In this document: piece by piece, positions 20,820-31,800 of the stretch
Layout: each line of letters starts with the position of its first letter
How positions within the stretch are numbered: position 1 is the stretch's first letter
Source of the DNA: Blepharisma stoltei
Taxonomy: Eukaryota; Ciliophora; Heterotrichea; Heterotrichida; Blepharismidae
Length of the DNA: 64,000 nt
Direction: 5' to 3'
NCBI GenBank assembly: GCA_914767885.1
Contig: CAJZBQ010000054.1
Coordinates: 372,001-436,000, forward strand
Notes under the pieces: model-generated
Told to the model about the DNA's origin: nothing
Databases searched by the model: none
What the model saw: the letters and a program-made list of their open reading frames with translations, nothing else
Translations under genes and position numbers: made by a program

Positions 20820-20841
20820 AAAATAAAGGTTATAGTCAACA

Positions 20842-23765
20842 ATGGGTAAAAGATAAATAGATATAAACCCCTTACTCCACTATTGATCAAATGACATTAT
20901 TAAAAATTTCCTAAAATATGGAAAACGAACACCATCTTAATCTTAATTATACTTATAAAAAAGTTCATTGTAATTCATGAAGGACTAACCCCACTACTAA
21001 CACTTCCCCGCTTGCTTGCCAGTTCCGTTTCATGACATCGCAAGGCTCTTCCTGCAGGAAGAGAGCCTGACTCACTAGCCGGCAGTTGGATGAATTGTGC
21101 AATCACACCGCGCGTCAACAAAAGTTGCCTACATGCTAATTCAAAATGTCGAATTTTCTTGTCGGTTCTCGACCAAAATGGAAATCTGAAGCCCAGGCAC
21201 AACTGATTTCACGCAGGAAGATAGTTCCGATTAGCCAAAAAATGACTTCTGGCAGTGCTGGATATCCCTTTCCAACTCTCAGCTCCATTCTCCTCTGAGG
21301 CGAAACCTGGATTTGGAGTAAAGCATAGGCTGACTACACGATCAAGCCAGGAAAACCTGGCCAGATACACGCTCCGAACGCCATCCTCCTTCCTCAAGAT
21401 ACTTGTACTCTGCTAAACCAAATCAACTCCAAGTGTTAAGAGTGTGTCTGGTTCGCCACACCATTTAATGTATATGGAAAATTAATCCCAAACTAATCAA
21501 ACAGTTTCATGTAGTCAAACATAAAACCCACTACTCGCCTGCTTAAAATTAGCTACCTAAGTAATGGATATTAGCTTATATATAATATCATTATCTTTAA
21601 GTAATCATAACGCTGATTTCTAGAATGTTTACTAATATATTGCATACTCTATCTCTAATGGTTAGCGCATAAGATGTTTTATTTGGAAAAATTTTTAGTA
21701 TTATATTTATTTTTTTAACGCCATCCTTGATCGAGCGATTGTGATAGGCTCAATCAATCATTGGGCTGAGTGAGAATTCTTAATAGAAGAATTGAGTACT
21801 GACGAAACCTATGTCAAAGTAAACGCTATTCACCGACTTCAAATAATAGCTACTATTCTAGGTCCTGAAAAAACTAAAACCGAGCTTCTTCCTTATTTAG
21901 CAAGTAATGTTTATCTAGCTTTAACACACTTAGAAGACGAAGTTCTTTTTGCTTTAGCCCAAGAATTAGGTGAATTTCATCCATTTTTGCCTGGAGAAGC
22001 AAGTTCTTTATTGCCTTTACTCGAAGCTTTAGCAGCACTTGATGAAACATTGATTAGAGAGCAAGCTGTGAAATCTCTTATAATAATATCAGATATTTTA
22101 TCAGATACTGAAATCATTGAAATATTTGTTCCAACTATTCTTAGATTAGCTTCTGCTGAAAATTTTTCGGCAAAGGTATCTGCATGCGCGCTATTTTCCC
22201 ATGCGTATCCTAGGAGTGGGGAATTACAAGAGAATTTAAGACAGATAATTTTTGAATTAAGCCGTGAAGATGTGCCAATGGTTAGAAGAGCTGCATTGAT
22301 TGAAATGGGGAGAATTGCTAACTCCCCCCTCCGCAAGCGAACAAAACCATTGGAAAAAAATCTATTATTTTCCTAAAAACCCACTCTCTGTGAGCGTTAT
22401 AATGAAATCTCTATTTATTCTGTTTGATTTTAAACAGCTTGCAGTTTAAGTTTAATTTTTACTTCTCAATTTTTACAAATTTTTTAAAAAAAATTACTAT
22501 AAAATTTATATATAAATTTTTTTAAAAAAAATTACTATAAAATTTATATATAAATTTTTTATAAAAAAAAATTAACCCCTCTTCATGAGCGAACACAATT
22601 TATTTATTCGCTCACAGAGGGGAGAGCAAGGCAATTGAAAAAGATTATTTATTTACTGAAATTGTTCCAAAATTAAGAAAACGAGCCGAAGATGAGCAAG
22701 ACCAAATAAGAGCATTATGTATTGAAAGCTTAATCGAAATAATCAAGCTCTTAAATGAAGAAGAAAATAAACTATACTCTTTGCCAATTATTCATTTGAT
22801 TGGGGAAGATAAGTCATGAAAGGTTAGATTTTCCTTTGCCAAGCATTTTCCTACACTTGTAGAAGTTTTAGGAAAAGACATAACAGAAAATTCTTTACTT
22901 CAAACTTTTGTTCGCGTCTTGCAAGATATAGAATCAGAAGTAAGAGCAATTGCATTACTGTCACTCAAAAATACACTCCACACAATTCCAACAGAAAAAA
23001 TACAAAATCTAATTTTTCCAATCCTGGAATCCACTTTTAGAGATGAAAGCTCAACACCAAATGTCAAGAAAAACTGTACAGAAGTTATCTTTGTAATAGC
23101 TAGTTATGCAGAAAAGGATTTTTCTTATGCAAAAATAGCCCCGCTGTGCTTTGATTTGGCAAATGATGAGAATTATGAAATCAAGCTAACAATGATTGAA
23201 GGGCTTGGAAATATTGCCAAAGCTATTGGTCCAGAGTTTCTTACCCCACCATTGTGCGAATCTTTATTAAGGCTAGCTAAAGAATCCCCACAGTGAAGAC
23301 TAAGAGAATCTGTATATAAGTGTTGTGTGTCTATAGCAAAGTATTTAGGTGGTGGGGTATTTATCGAGCTACTTCAGCCCATTTTTTTTAACTTTCTCAG
23401 TAAATAAGGTACGGAAAACTGGTGCCAAAAAAGTTGTGGAGCTAGTAGAAATCCTTCCGCCAAGCTGAATAATGGCTGAACTTTTACCTAGGCTTCAAGA
23501 ATTTTATCATCAAGACCTAGGCTACATCTCTAGACGAACTGTCCTGTATATTTTAGGTCATCTACCACTAGACCCTGACCAGTTAATCCCAATTTTCACA
23601 GAAGCTTCCCAAGACAGAGTCCCAAATATTCGCCTCATTCTGTGCAAATCCCTCAACAGGCTGCGCTCCAAAATGGACATCTCCCCCTTCACACCAATTC
23701 TCCAAGTGCTTTCAGATGACCCTGACAATGATGTCAAATATTTTGCTTTGCAAGCCCTTGATTAA
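20842..23765 (+). CDS. PP2A 65-kDa scaffold subunit A (PR65), HEAT repeats
   Basis: Scaffold of protein phosphatase 2A, joining catalytic and regulatory subunits. It starts at ATG 20842-20844, followed at once by a 15-nt intron, then NPL, then IES C4. The joined N-terminus reads MDINPLEFLIEELSTDE. HEAT repeats match PR65: LEDEVLFALAQELGEF, VPMVRRAALIEMGRIA, DKSWKVRFSFAKHFPTLVEVLG, NDVKYFALQALD. UGA is Trp in KSWKVRF and PQWRLRES. After removing the intron, C4 (899 bp) and A4 (305 bp), 1,705 nt remain, one base too many. A T8 run at 23382-23389 is where the frame breaks (stop TAA soon after); with T7 the frame reads PIFLTFSVNKVRKTG. I take this as a homopolymer error or a true frameshift. The stop is TAA at 23763-23765. 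Confidence 0.85.
20846..20860 (+). other. 15-nt spliceosomal intron after the PP2A-A start codon
   Basis: GTAAAAGATAAATAG directly follows ATGG. Splicing gives ATG GAT ATA AAC CCC TTA (MDINPL). Unspliced, the frame stops after three codons (MGKR, then TAA). Confidence 0.85.
20872..21770 (-). mobile_element. Family C IES (C4) near the PP2A-A 5' end
   Basis: A reversed family C element. The left tip TTACTCCACTATTGATC is at 20872. The right end carries the family hairpin (ATCCTTGATCGAGCG paired with CTCAATCAATCATTGG) and tip GGGCTGAG before TGA at 21771-21773. The interior holds the reverse of the family words (TATTGCATACTCTATCTC). The flanking triplets are TTA and TGA, not identical. Excision joins NPL to EFLIEELSTDE in frame. 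An S element (20933-21471) is nested inside. Confidence 0.75.
20933..21471 (+). mobile_element. SINE-like S element (S6) nested in IES C4
   Basis: 539 bp between ATATGGAAAACGAACAC (20916-20932) and ATATGGAAAATTAATCC (21472-21488). The 3' end reads GTTCGCCACACCATTTAATG. The last 120 bp or so are clearly related to S7 (AAAACCTGGCC, CGCCATCCTC, TTAAGAG, GGTTCGCC). Confidence 0.75.
22320..22624 (-). mobile_element. Family A IES (A4) in PP2A-A
   Basis: A reversed family A copy of 305 bp. The left side has CTCCGCAAGCGAAC and a second word (CCACTCTCTGTGAGCG), the right side a hairpin (CTTCATGAGCGAAC paired with TTCGCTCACAGAGG). Left junction GCTA-ACTCC, right junction GGGGAG-AGCAAGG: the right TA is missing. 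The in-frame join is GRIA-SKAIEKDYLF. Confidence 0.82.
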
Positions 23766-23818
23766 TAATATCTAATAAATTCTTAAATACATATGCCGCC
23801 ACCTTCATTGGAATAATA

Positions 23819-25920
23819 ATGAAAACATCAAATGAAAAATTAGATTCTTCAGAGGTATTTTAAAATCAGCGACGATTATTATTTCTCCCTCCATCAGTAA
23901 AGCAAGGAAAAGAAAGAGAATGCAGGGTAGAAGACTTCCAAAGCATTGCAACAAAACCTCTTGGACTAGGAGCTTTTGGGGAAGTCTTCAAAGTAAAACA
24001 TACAGCATCAGGGAAAGAATTCGCTATAAAAGTAATACCAAAAACCAGAGTGCTGCTGAGAGGAATGCTTCAGCAGGTAAGAAGGGAGGTGAGGATCATG
24101 TATTGTTTAAATCATCCAAATATAGTAAAATTGTATTCACATTTTGAAGATAACACAAATTTTTATTTGATTTTGGAGCTAGCTGAAGGAGGGCAATTAT
24201 TTACGAAATTGAGGAAAATGAAAAGTTTTGACGAACAGAGTGCAGCGCAGTATTTGAGAGAAGTTGCTTTGGCTGTGCAGTATTTACATTCAAAAGATCC
24301 TCCAATTATTCATAGAGATATAAAACCTGAAAATATTTTATTAGATGCAGAAGGAAATGCAAAATTAGGAGATTTCGGTTGGAGTAATTTTTTTAATGAA
24401 GAACGATCAACTTATTGTGGAACTCTAGATTATTTAGCACCCGAAATGATTGAAAGAAAAGGCCATGGAATTAATTTAGATTTGTGGAATTTAGGAGTTC
24501 TCCTATTCGAAATGCTAGTCGGAAGAGCTCCTTTTCAGTCTAACACACAGGCTGAGCTATTTGACAAAATAAGAGCAGCAAAAATTGGTTTCCCTAAAAA
24601 TTTTCCATTATTAGCAAAAGATCTCGTAAAAAGACTGTTAAATCCTAATCCAGATTTAAGAATTACCATCACAAAATTATTAGAACACCCTTGAATGAAG
24701 CAACATCCACCAATTAGAAATACATGCGAAATTGAAACAGAGAGAACTCCGCTGCCTACAATTCCTGATCAAGGAGATGTAGAGTTTACTGATGAATGTG
24801 TAGTGATTTCTGAACCACTCAGAAATGAAAAAATTAAAGCGAATGTACTGAAGACGGAAATATGGACAACTGATAGAGAATTAGCTAAAAAGCAGCAAAT
24901 GTTAAGGTCACTTGAAGAAAAAGTCGAGCATCTAAGGAATAGAAATAATAGCTTGCAGAATGATTTAGATAAGCTGAGGGCAGAGCAGATTCAAAGCTTT
25001 ACATTATTGAGAACTGTAGAAACTGCAAGAAAAAGCAAAGAAAATATATTTTTATTTAATATGAATGCTAAAATGCATTTTTTTATTTTATTAAATGATG
25101 TTCATAATAAACAGGTGTAAGAAAACAGTGCAAGTATGGCCTTGCAATGATAAAAGAGCACGAGAACGATCAAAAAAAAATTATCAAACTTAAAGAAAAA
25201 TATCAAAAGCAATGTCAAGCAGCTGAATTGAAAATCAAAAACTCAGAGTTAAATTTGAGATACCTAAAATCAGTTAAATTTGTCCATGAAAAAAGCGAAA
25301 TGTTTGAAGCAATTAAGAATGATATGACAGAGCTCAATAATGCAGTCATTTTATTCAAAAGAGGCCTGAAATCATCAATTTATCTTACTCCCTCCTCAGT
25401 GAGCGAACAAAAAAATTTTGTTCGCTTAAGCTTAATTTTTTTTTAAAAAATTTATATATAAATTTTATAGTAATTTTTTTGAAATTAAAAAAATCCCAAT
25501 TCGAAATAATAGGAGAGCAAATATTATTTATTTGTAAAATTTATGTTTTAAAATCGAAGCTGTTTAAAGTTAAACAGAATTAGCTAGAGATTTCATTATA
25601 ATAATGTTAACTTATATATCAAAATTTTGGTTCTCTCATGGAGAGTGACTTTTACCCCAAAAAATAAGGATTTTTCCAATGGTTTTGTTCGCTCACGAAG
25701 GGTGAGAGTTAGGCATTCTTCACAATTATTGCAGGAATTAAGAGGGAGAGCTGAAACTAAGAGCAAAATACAAAAGATGATCGATAAGTTGAGGGAAAGT
25801 TATGAAAAACGAGTCCATTCTTTAAGATGCTTGCATTCAGATTTGAATGATATAACAAATGTCCTTGACATAAGAAAACTTGTTCTTAATCTTGTGGCTC
25901 CGAATTCAATTTCAAATTAA
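23819..25920 (+). CDS. Aurora-like Ser/Thr kinase with C-terminal coiled coil
   Basis: Starts at ATG 23819, with a 15-nt intron after 12 codons. The kinase domain is complete: GLGAFGEVFK (glycine loop), FAIKVIPK (catalytic Lys), IIHRDIKPENILL, DFGWSNFF, an activation segment RSTYCGTLDYLAPEMIE, and DLWNLGVLLFEMLVGRAPF. DFGWS and CGTLDYLxPEM are Aurora-family signatures; these kinases regulate spindle and cytokinesis. Past the kinase domain comes a long coiled-coil tail (LAKKQQMLRSLEEKVEHLRN and on to SKIQKMIDKLRESYEKR), which is unusual for Aurora and may target the protein. Two inserts (25034-25125 and 25386-25709) lie in the tail. After removal there are 1,671 nt, or 556 residues. The stop is TAA at 25918-25920. 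Confidence 0.85.
23855..23869 (+). other. 15-nt spliceosomal intron, Aurora-like kinase
   Basis: GTATTTTAAAATCAG lies between LDSSE and RRLLFLPPS and contains an in-frame TAA. It is the only open link between the first ATG and the kinase domain. Confidence 0.88.
25034..25125. mobile_element. Small IES (92 bp) in the kinase tail
   Basis: AAGAAAA repeats at 25027-25033 and 25119-25125, within a longer imperfect match (GCAAGAAAA against GTAAGAAAA). Excision joins RTVETARK to QCKYGLAMIKEHEN in frame. The insert is AT-rich and has stops. The repeat is 7 exact or 9 with one mismatch. Confidence 0.65.
25386..25709 (+). mobile_element. Family A IES (A5) in the kinase tail
   Basis: 324 bp, TTA on both sides (TA at 25386-25387 and 25710-25711). 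Left hairpin CTCAGTGAGCGAAC with GTTCGCTTAAGC; right words TTCTCTCATGGAGAGTG and GTTCGCTCACGAAGGG. Excision gives SSIYLRHSSQLLQELRG in frame. Confidence 0.88.
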
Positions 25921-26143
25921 TTTATGCTTATATTAATAACTATTATTTATCTCGTACCTAATAAAATTTAAATTAAAATGATTTTAGAGCACTTTTATAA
26001 ATATTGATAAAATATCCGGTTTATGCTAATCTTACTGATAATTTCACATTTTCTTTTAGGTTGTTGTGGCCATGCATTTTGTAGGCTTTGCATTTAATTC
26101 AATGGAATTTTATGCTAAACTACTTTTAAAATCTTATAAAATA

Positions 26144-26812
26144 ATGTTGCTACTGAAAAACAAAAAGAAACATAGCGTGCTTTTCTCTGTTGCTGAGATG
26201 CGCCTTTCAAAAGATCTAGCAGAGCTTTCCACAAAGCGATATACAGCAGGCTATACAAATATAAATATCTCTTTCCCCTACAATGAAGGTATATATAAAT
26301 GCGTCCCAGTTTCACTTCAAATAAAGCCTGATCAGAATCATTTATACGCAGGAGCTTGGTTCCATTGTATTATAAAAATAAACCCTGGCTATCCTTTCAA
26401 GCCGCCAATTGTAGTTGTAAAAAACCAAGTTTATCATCCAAACATCGACATAGACACCGGGTATTTCGCAATTGATGCCCTTCAAGAAGAGGAATGAAAA
26501 CCGGTAATGACCGTTAATTCAATAATTTTTGCTATCGAATTGGTTCTCTATGAGCCAAATCTCAATTTAATTCCTGAAAATATTTTGAATCTAGAAATAG
26601 CAGAGTTATACAAAAATAATAAAAGCGAATTTCAATGGAGAGTGAGCCAAACATTGCAAGGTGGGATTTTTTTTGGTAAATATGCTTTTGCACCGATGTA
26701 TGGAGAATCTACTTTTCAAAAACGACCACGAGAAGGACTTGACGAGCTTACCAGGAAAATGAAAAAAATTTCAATTAGTGCTGAAATGTCTATGGAGGTC
26801 GATCCTTTGTAA
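26144..26812 (+). CDS. UBC12/UBE2M-like E2 fold lacking the catalytic cysteine
   Basis: The E2 ubiquitin-conjugating fold is clear: MRLSKDLAELSTK (helix 1), NPGYPFKPPIVVV (HPN-region loop), VYHPNID, EEWKPVMTVNSIIFAIELVLYEPN and LQGG near the end. The arrangement and WKPVxTxNSI are those of NEDD8-conjugating UBC12. Where the family has NVCLN, this protein has YFAIDAL, with no Cys nearby. The product may be an inactive variant that scaffolds or competes. Start Met chosen at 26144 (MLLLKNKKK resembles the UBC12 N-terminal docking peptide); an in-frame start at about 26066 is possible. UGA is Trp in EEEWKPV. The stop TAA ends at 26812. The upstream 25921-26143 shows nothing else. Confidence 0.8.
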
Positions 26813-26867
26813 AAAATTAATTTTTTAATTATTACTAATTAAGGTTACACACTCAAGGAGTCAATCT

Positions 26868-28260
26868 CTCTTATTTTTACAATTTTTCCAATAAACTCTC
26901 GTATTTTTTGATTTATAACTCCTATTTTTTCTCTATATCTTCCGCCTCCCGATTTCCTCAAACTTTAAGCTGCATGTTATGTATAATATGTCAAACATCT
27001 GATATAATTATCTTCAGAATTTCCTCAGCGACGCATTAATCCCTTATGTATATGATGAGCCATCTCCAAAGTCCCTAAATGAGCCAATTTTATCATCAAG
27101 CCTTTCTCTCATCTTTTATAAGCTCTTTATCACTTAAAACATCATCACCAATGTAGCCCAGTGCCTCTTTCACCATCAAACGAACTTTGTAGCAACTTGA
27201 TGATTATTCAAATTTATCATTTTGTAAATGCCCTTGTCTCAGTCTTTTCAGTGTTTTTCTCTGACTCCCCCCCCTTTAAATTGGAACTAACCAATTTAAA
27301 GGGGGGTTAATTTTTTTTTTTAAAAAAAAAATATCAATATAAAATTTTTTATAAAAAAATATAAAAATTTCAACAAAAAAAAATTTCAAAAACTTATCGA
27401 ATTAGATCAATAAATTTGTTTAATAAAACGATATTTACTCTTTATCCTTTAAAACAAAGCAAGATATAACTAAATTTTCATTATTAGTTAATACGCCACT
27501 ATTAATTGGTATCAAAATTATTTACACAAAAATTTTTATTTTTATTTGACAAAAAAAAATTAAAAAAAAAAAAATTTTGGAAAATTTATCGATCAAAGTG
27601 CTAATTTTGTTTAAATAAGATGTTATTTATACTTATTCTTTAAAATAAAGCAAGAAATAAGTAAATTTTGAAATTTTATAAAGAATTCCTATTGAATTTA
27701 TATCAAAACTATCCAAATAAAAAATATCATTTTTATCAAAAAAAACAAAAATTTTTTTGAAAATTTTTAAAAAAAAAAAAATTAATTTTTTTTTTAAAAT
27801 TTACCAATTAAAGATAATAAATTTATTTAAATAAGATGCTCTTTATACTTTTTTCTTTAAAAAAAAGAGCAAGATATAAAATAAAATTTTTAATTTTAGT
27901 TAAGAAGAAACACTTAACTTATATCAAAACTTTTTAGATAAAAATTATATATAATTTTTCATTATAAAATTAAATTTTGTTCCAATTTAAAGGGGTTTAA
28001 TTTACCAAAAAAGTGGAAATTTTACCGATATTTTGTTCCAATTTAAAAGGAGGGGGGAGTGAGATTCGTTTGGAGCCTGCGATACTTTCGGTGCCTCATT
28101 TTGAGCAAAACCATTGAGTTTTTCCTTAGCCTTCACGTGCAGAGATAAGCTTTCTATCCATCTTAAAAATTCCTTCTTCTTAAAGGTTCATTAACTGGGA
28201 TCTTGATGCTTGTTGAATTTCGGAGCTTGTGAAAGCGAATGAAAAACAGATAAAAACATA
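26868..28260 (-). pseudogene. Decayed or unresolved gene, split by IES B2
   Basis: Coding-like minus-strand sequence starts at ATG 28258-28260 (MFLSVFHSLSQAPKFNKHQDPS) and reads to a TAA, continues in the same frame (WTFKKKEFLRWIESLSLHVKA), crosses IES B2 cleanly (QAPNESQRKTLKRLRQG), meets a second TAA after QNDKFE, and goes on (YKVRLMVKEALGYIGDDVL). Further frame changes follow before NQKIREFIGKIVKIREID ends near 26868. No 15-nt intron explains the stops. I see no recognised domain. It is either a pseudogene or a gene with undetected inserts. It is divergent to NF-YB, with 78 bp between start codons. Confidence 0.4.
27262..28059 (+). mobile_element. Family B IES (B2), TGA-bounded
   Basis: 798 bp with TGA at 27262-27264 and 28060-28062. 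Left: CTCCCCCCCC then TTTAAATTGGAAC and its inverse CCAATTTAAAGGGG (hairpin). Right: two direct CCAATTTAAA words around ACCAAAAAAGTGGAAATTTT, then a G-run. Joining at TGA keeps the reading frame of the surrounding decayed gene. Confidence 0.85.
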
Positions 28261-28338
28261 TTTTTACAAAATCGGTTTTAATTTTAATTTAGCAAGCTAA
28301 ATTTAATTTGATGACAGTAATAAATAAAATTTTAAATT

Positions 28339-28846
28339 ATGACAGAAGAGGCTCAAGGTGACCAAAGAGAGCAGGATAGATTCTTGCCGATAGCCAATAT
28401 TTCGCGTATCATGAAAAAAGCTTTACCACCTTCAGCAAAAATCAGTAAAGATGCCAAAGAATGTGTGCAAGAATGCGTCTCCGAGTTCATCAGCTTTATT
28501 ACCAGTGAAGCCTGTGAGAAATGCCTCAGTGAAAGAAGAAAGACAATAAGTGGTGACGACCTGATGTACGCTATGAACACTCTTGGATTCGAAAAGAACC
28601 CTATGATTTTTTTTCTATACTTTTTCAGCCATTTTTGACTAGAAAAATAACCGGAAAAAATAGTTTCTAGGTTTTTCCCTACCCTTCGAAAAGTATATTG
28701 AGCCTCTGCGCGTCTATTTACAAAGATACCGAGATCTTTCCAAAGGAGAAAAAAATGATGAAGAAGGAATCCCACCAATGCTGTTTCCAAAGACACTTAA
28801 TGGAGAAGATCATGAAGAAGAGGAAGAAGAAGAAAAATCAGACTAA
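28339..28846 (+). CDS. NF-YB (CBF-A/HAP3), histone-fold CCAAT-binding subunit
   Basis: Starts at ATG 28339 ([17 protein letters not shown]). The core is a standard NF-YB histone fold: [57 protein letters not shown], then [20 protein letters not shown] and VYLQRYRDL after removal of a 97-bp insert (28597-28693). The C-terminus is acidic ([12 protein letters not shown]). 136 residues; stop TAA at 28844-28846. NF-YB pairs with NF-YC and, with NF-YA, binds CCAAT boxes. The NF-YC partner is encoded in the same window (60595-61020). Confidence 0.9.
28597..28693. mobile_element. IES with 9-bp direct repeat in NF-YB
   Basis: TTCGAAAAG occurs at 28588-28596 and 28685-28693. Removing 97 bp gives [19 protein letters not shown], matching the invariant NF-YB helix. 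Ends AACCCTATG and CTACCC are weakly inverted. There is no TA at the left junction. 97 is not a multiple of three, so retention would break the gene. Confidence 0.88.
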
Positions 28847-28884
28847 TTTTATAAGTTATATATGAAAAAATACATGTTATAATA

Positions 28885-31800
28885 ATGTACCGATTTTATG
28901 TCAAAGACCAAGGACGAAAAAGACTTGTTGAATACCCCGTGAGAGAAGTCCAATATCTTGCCCAACAACTCGGCATGGATTTTGAAAATGAAGAAAAATA
29001 TAAGTGGTTTCTCCATCAAGCTTTACTATGCTTGCTGCCAATTGGATGGAAAAGAGAAAGCGACTATAAAGGCCAAATCCAATACCACAATATGAAAACT
29101 CAAATTACTACCACTAATCACCCTTTAATTTACAAATTCAGAAAATGCTTTGCAAGACTTGTAGAAAAAGACATTGAACAGAATTTCCAAGAAAATACAA
29201 AAGAATCTTCTCAAAGTGATAGGAAAAATACAAATAATCCTCAGAATAACGAAATTTTATCATATGAAGACCAGATGGTCGCTTTTGAAAAACTTATGGC
29301 AAAGGTTGGGAAAACTGAAAATAATACAGGAGAGAAATTCATCCAAATTCAAAAGGAATCAAAAGAGTTCTATGATCTATTATTTGGAGGAAAAGATGAC
29401 GGGCCACCTAAAATGATAGAAGACTCTCTTGAATACCAATTAATAAATCCTGAAGCTGTATTAAATCTAGCAAAAGAATATGGAATTGCTGGAGATTATC
29501 GATTATTATGAATTGCAAGAGTAGCTCTTGTGCTTCCATTACCTCCTTTATGAAAACAGGAATTAGACAGTGTAGGAAATATTGTATATGTTAATACAGA
29601 AATTGCTAGCTCTCAAATCCAACATCCAGCTCGTATATTTTTAATGGAGCTAATCCAGCGTGTCAAGTTTAACGTTGGAGGAAGAGAAGTTTCACAGTTT
29701 ACGACATTCTATGACAATGAATGTAGAAAATACGAAGTAGATTTGGTGAAGCTGATCCAAAGAAAAGACTATATTGTAATGAAAGAAAATATGCCTGATC
29801 CTGAATTCAGAAGAAGGGCTGCTTATTTCAAGCCGAGACTGACAGTTGATGAAGCTATTACAGATATCATGGTTTTTGAGATCGCAAAATCTGCTGGGAT
29901 TAATTTTCAAAATGAAATTCATTTGTTAGGGTCTGTATATCAACATCTTGAGACACTTAAAAAAGAAACTAGCATGAAGCACTGGGAATTTCGATTTACA
30001 ATGGAAGGGAAACGCTATTGATATAACACAAAAGAAAAACGATCTGTCCAGCATTTCCCTTTTAGGGATGAAATGAAAAAATTTATCAAAGAAATGAGGA
30101 AAGAAATTTTCATGAATAATAAAATCGCAGTGAGAAATATTGCTGACAGGCATCCAGAGTTCCAAGCGAGAGGAAAACCGTTTTATGACAAGGTAAGAGC
30201 TGATGCTTTAGCAGCTGCAGAGCTATTTTTAAGAAAAAATATTGACAGCGCTGATCCTGAAGACCAATATCCATTGACTAGCATCACTAGAGAGCTTAAT
30301 CGAAAAGTCTCATTGTCAGAAATGATGGACATTCTCTATGCATGCCCATTTGCTTTTTCAGTCTCCTTATTAAACCACCCAGGAGATCTCGAAGGCTATG
30401 AGTCTGTAGAAGACGCCCCCAGCTCTCACTCTGACTCAAAAGAAGAAGAGGAAGAAATTTCTGACATCAACAACTTTGCAGACTCTGATGAAGAAAAAGA
30501 ACCAGAAAAGAAAGCACCTGAATGGTTTTATAGAAAAAAGCTTAAGAAGAAAGAAGGCGTTTCAGAAGAGGTGAAAGTAGAAAGGGCTAGAAAAAGAAAA
30601 CTATCCAGAAAATCCAAAGATCCGACTCCATTAGTTGAGAGAAGACTTGAAAGAAGCAGAACATTGGCATCGCAGAATTATAAGTATTTAAGAATGAAGC
30701 ATGACAATAAGACATTATATAGTGATAACAGTGAAAATTATGACAGTATCGAAGAACTTAGTGCAAGCGAAGAAGACAGCTATGATAGCCACTCAGAAAA
30801 TGACATAAAGGTACAAGAAGGCAGGCAGAATGACGAAGAAATTCTGCAAGAAAAAGAAGAAGCAAAAGAAGAAGTAACAGAAGAAATAAAGGAAAAGCCG
30901 AGAATTGAAAATAAGTCAAGGGAGAGAAAAAGTGAAGCCAAACAAAGAGAGCCAGAACGAGTGAAAGAGACTCCAACAAAACAAGAAAATTTGGTGGTGA
31001 AAAAAGAAGAAATCAAAGTTGAGAAAATTGCTATTACTGATGAATACATTAGTACACCTGAGCTGCAAAATAGCTCAGAGAGACCTTCAGAAATAGAAAT
31101 TTATGAAAATACAGAAGAAATAAATGAGAGCGATGAAATGATTAAAGAAATTCTGGAATATAAAGCTGAAGAAACGAAAATTGACGATATAATAGAAAAT
31201 GCAAGAAGCCAGCAAAGAGCACAAACTTTAAACCCAACAATTCTTGAATCAGAAGCTAAGAAAGCTGAAGAAAAAGTTGAAACTCCTGCCAATGTAAGAA
31301 AATCACAAAGAGGGAAAACAATTAGCCCAACTCTTATGGAATTCAACACTCGACAATCACCAGTTCTCTATAGCAGTAACAGTGGTCAGAGTACTACAAG
31401 AAAGCTTAAAAGTAGAGCTGAAAGCAGTGTTGATGGGTCTCTTCTTCCTTCTAGCTCAATGCCTCTCACAGAATTCCCTCAAAGAGATGGAATTAGGACA
31501 CAAACAGGCTTTTACAACCACAAGCCAGAGCCTGAAAGCCAAAATCTCAAAGAAATTCAAGAGGAGATGCTAACTCCCTCCTTGGTTAGTAAGGATTAAG
31601 GTTAAGGCTAACCTATTATTGAAGAGCTCGGTAGCACCTGTGGATGCGATTCACCTTGGTCCGTTGTAGGGCTGCCTGCCACCACCCTCTAGGGGTAAAC
31701 TTCTCGCCGCCTGAGGCTCGCGTCGAACGGCGAGTGAGTGGGCTGGATTGCCATTCCAGAAAACTCGAAAAACGAATTTTCTGGTCAAGCTATCAACCAA

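Noticed and set aside
30758-31349. Leucine/serine-rich minus-strand open frames
   Set aside because: They are shadows of the charged low-complexity tail of the plus-strand WW-domain protein.
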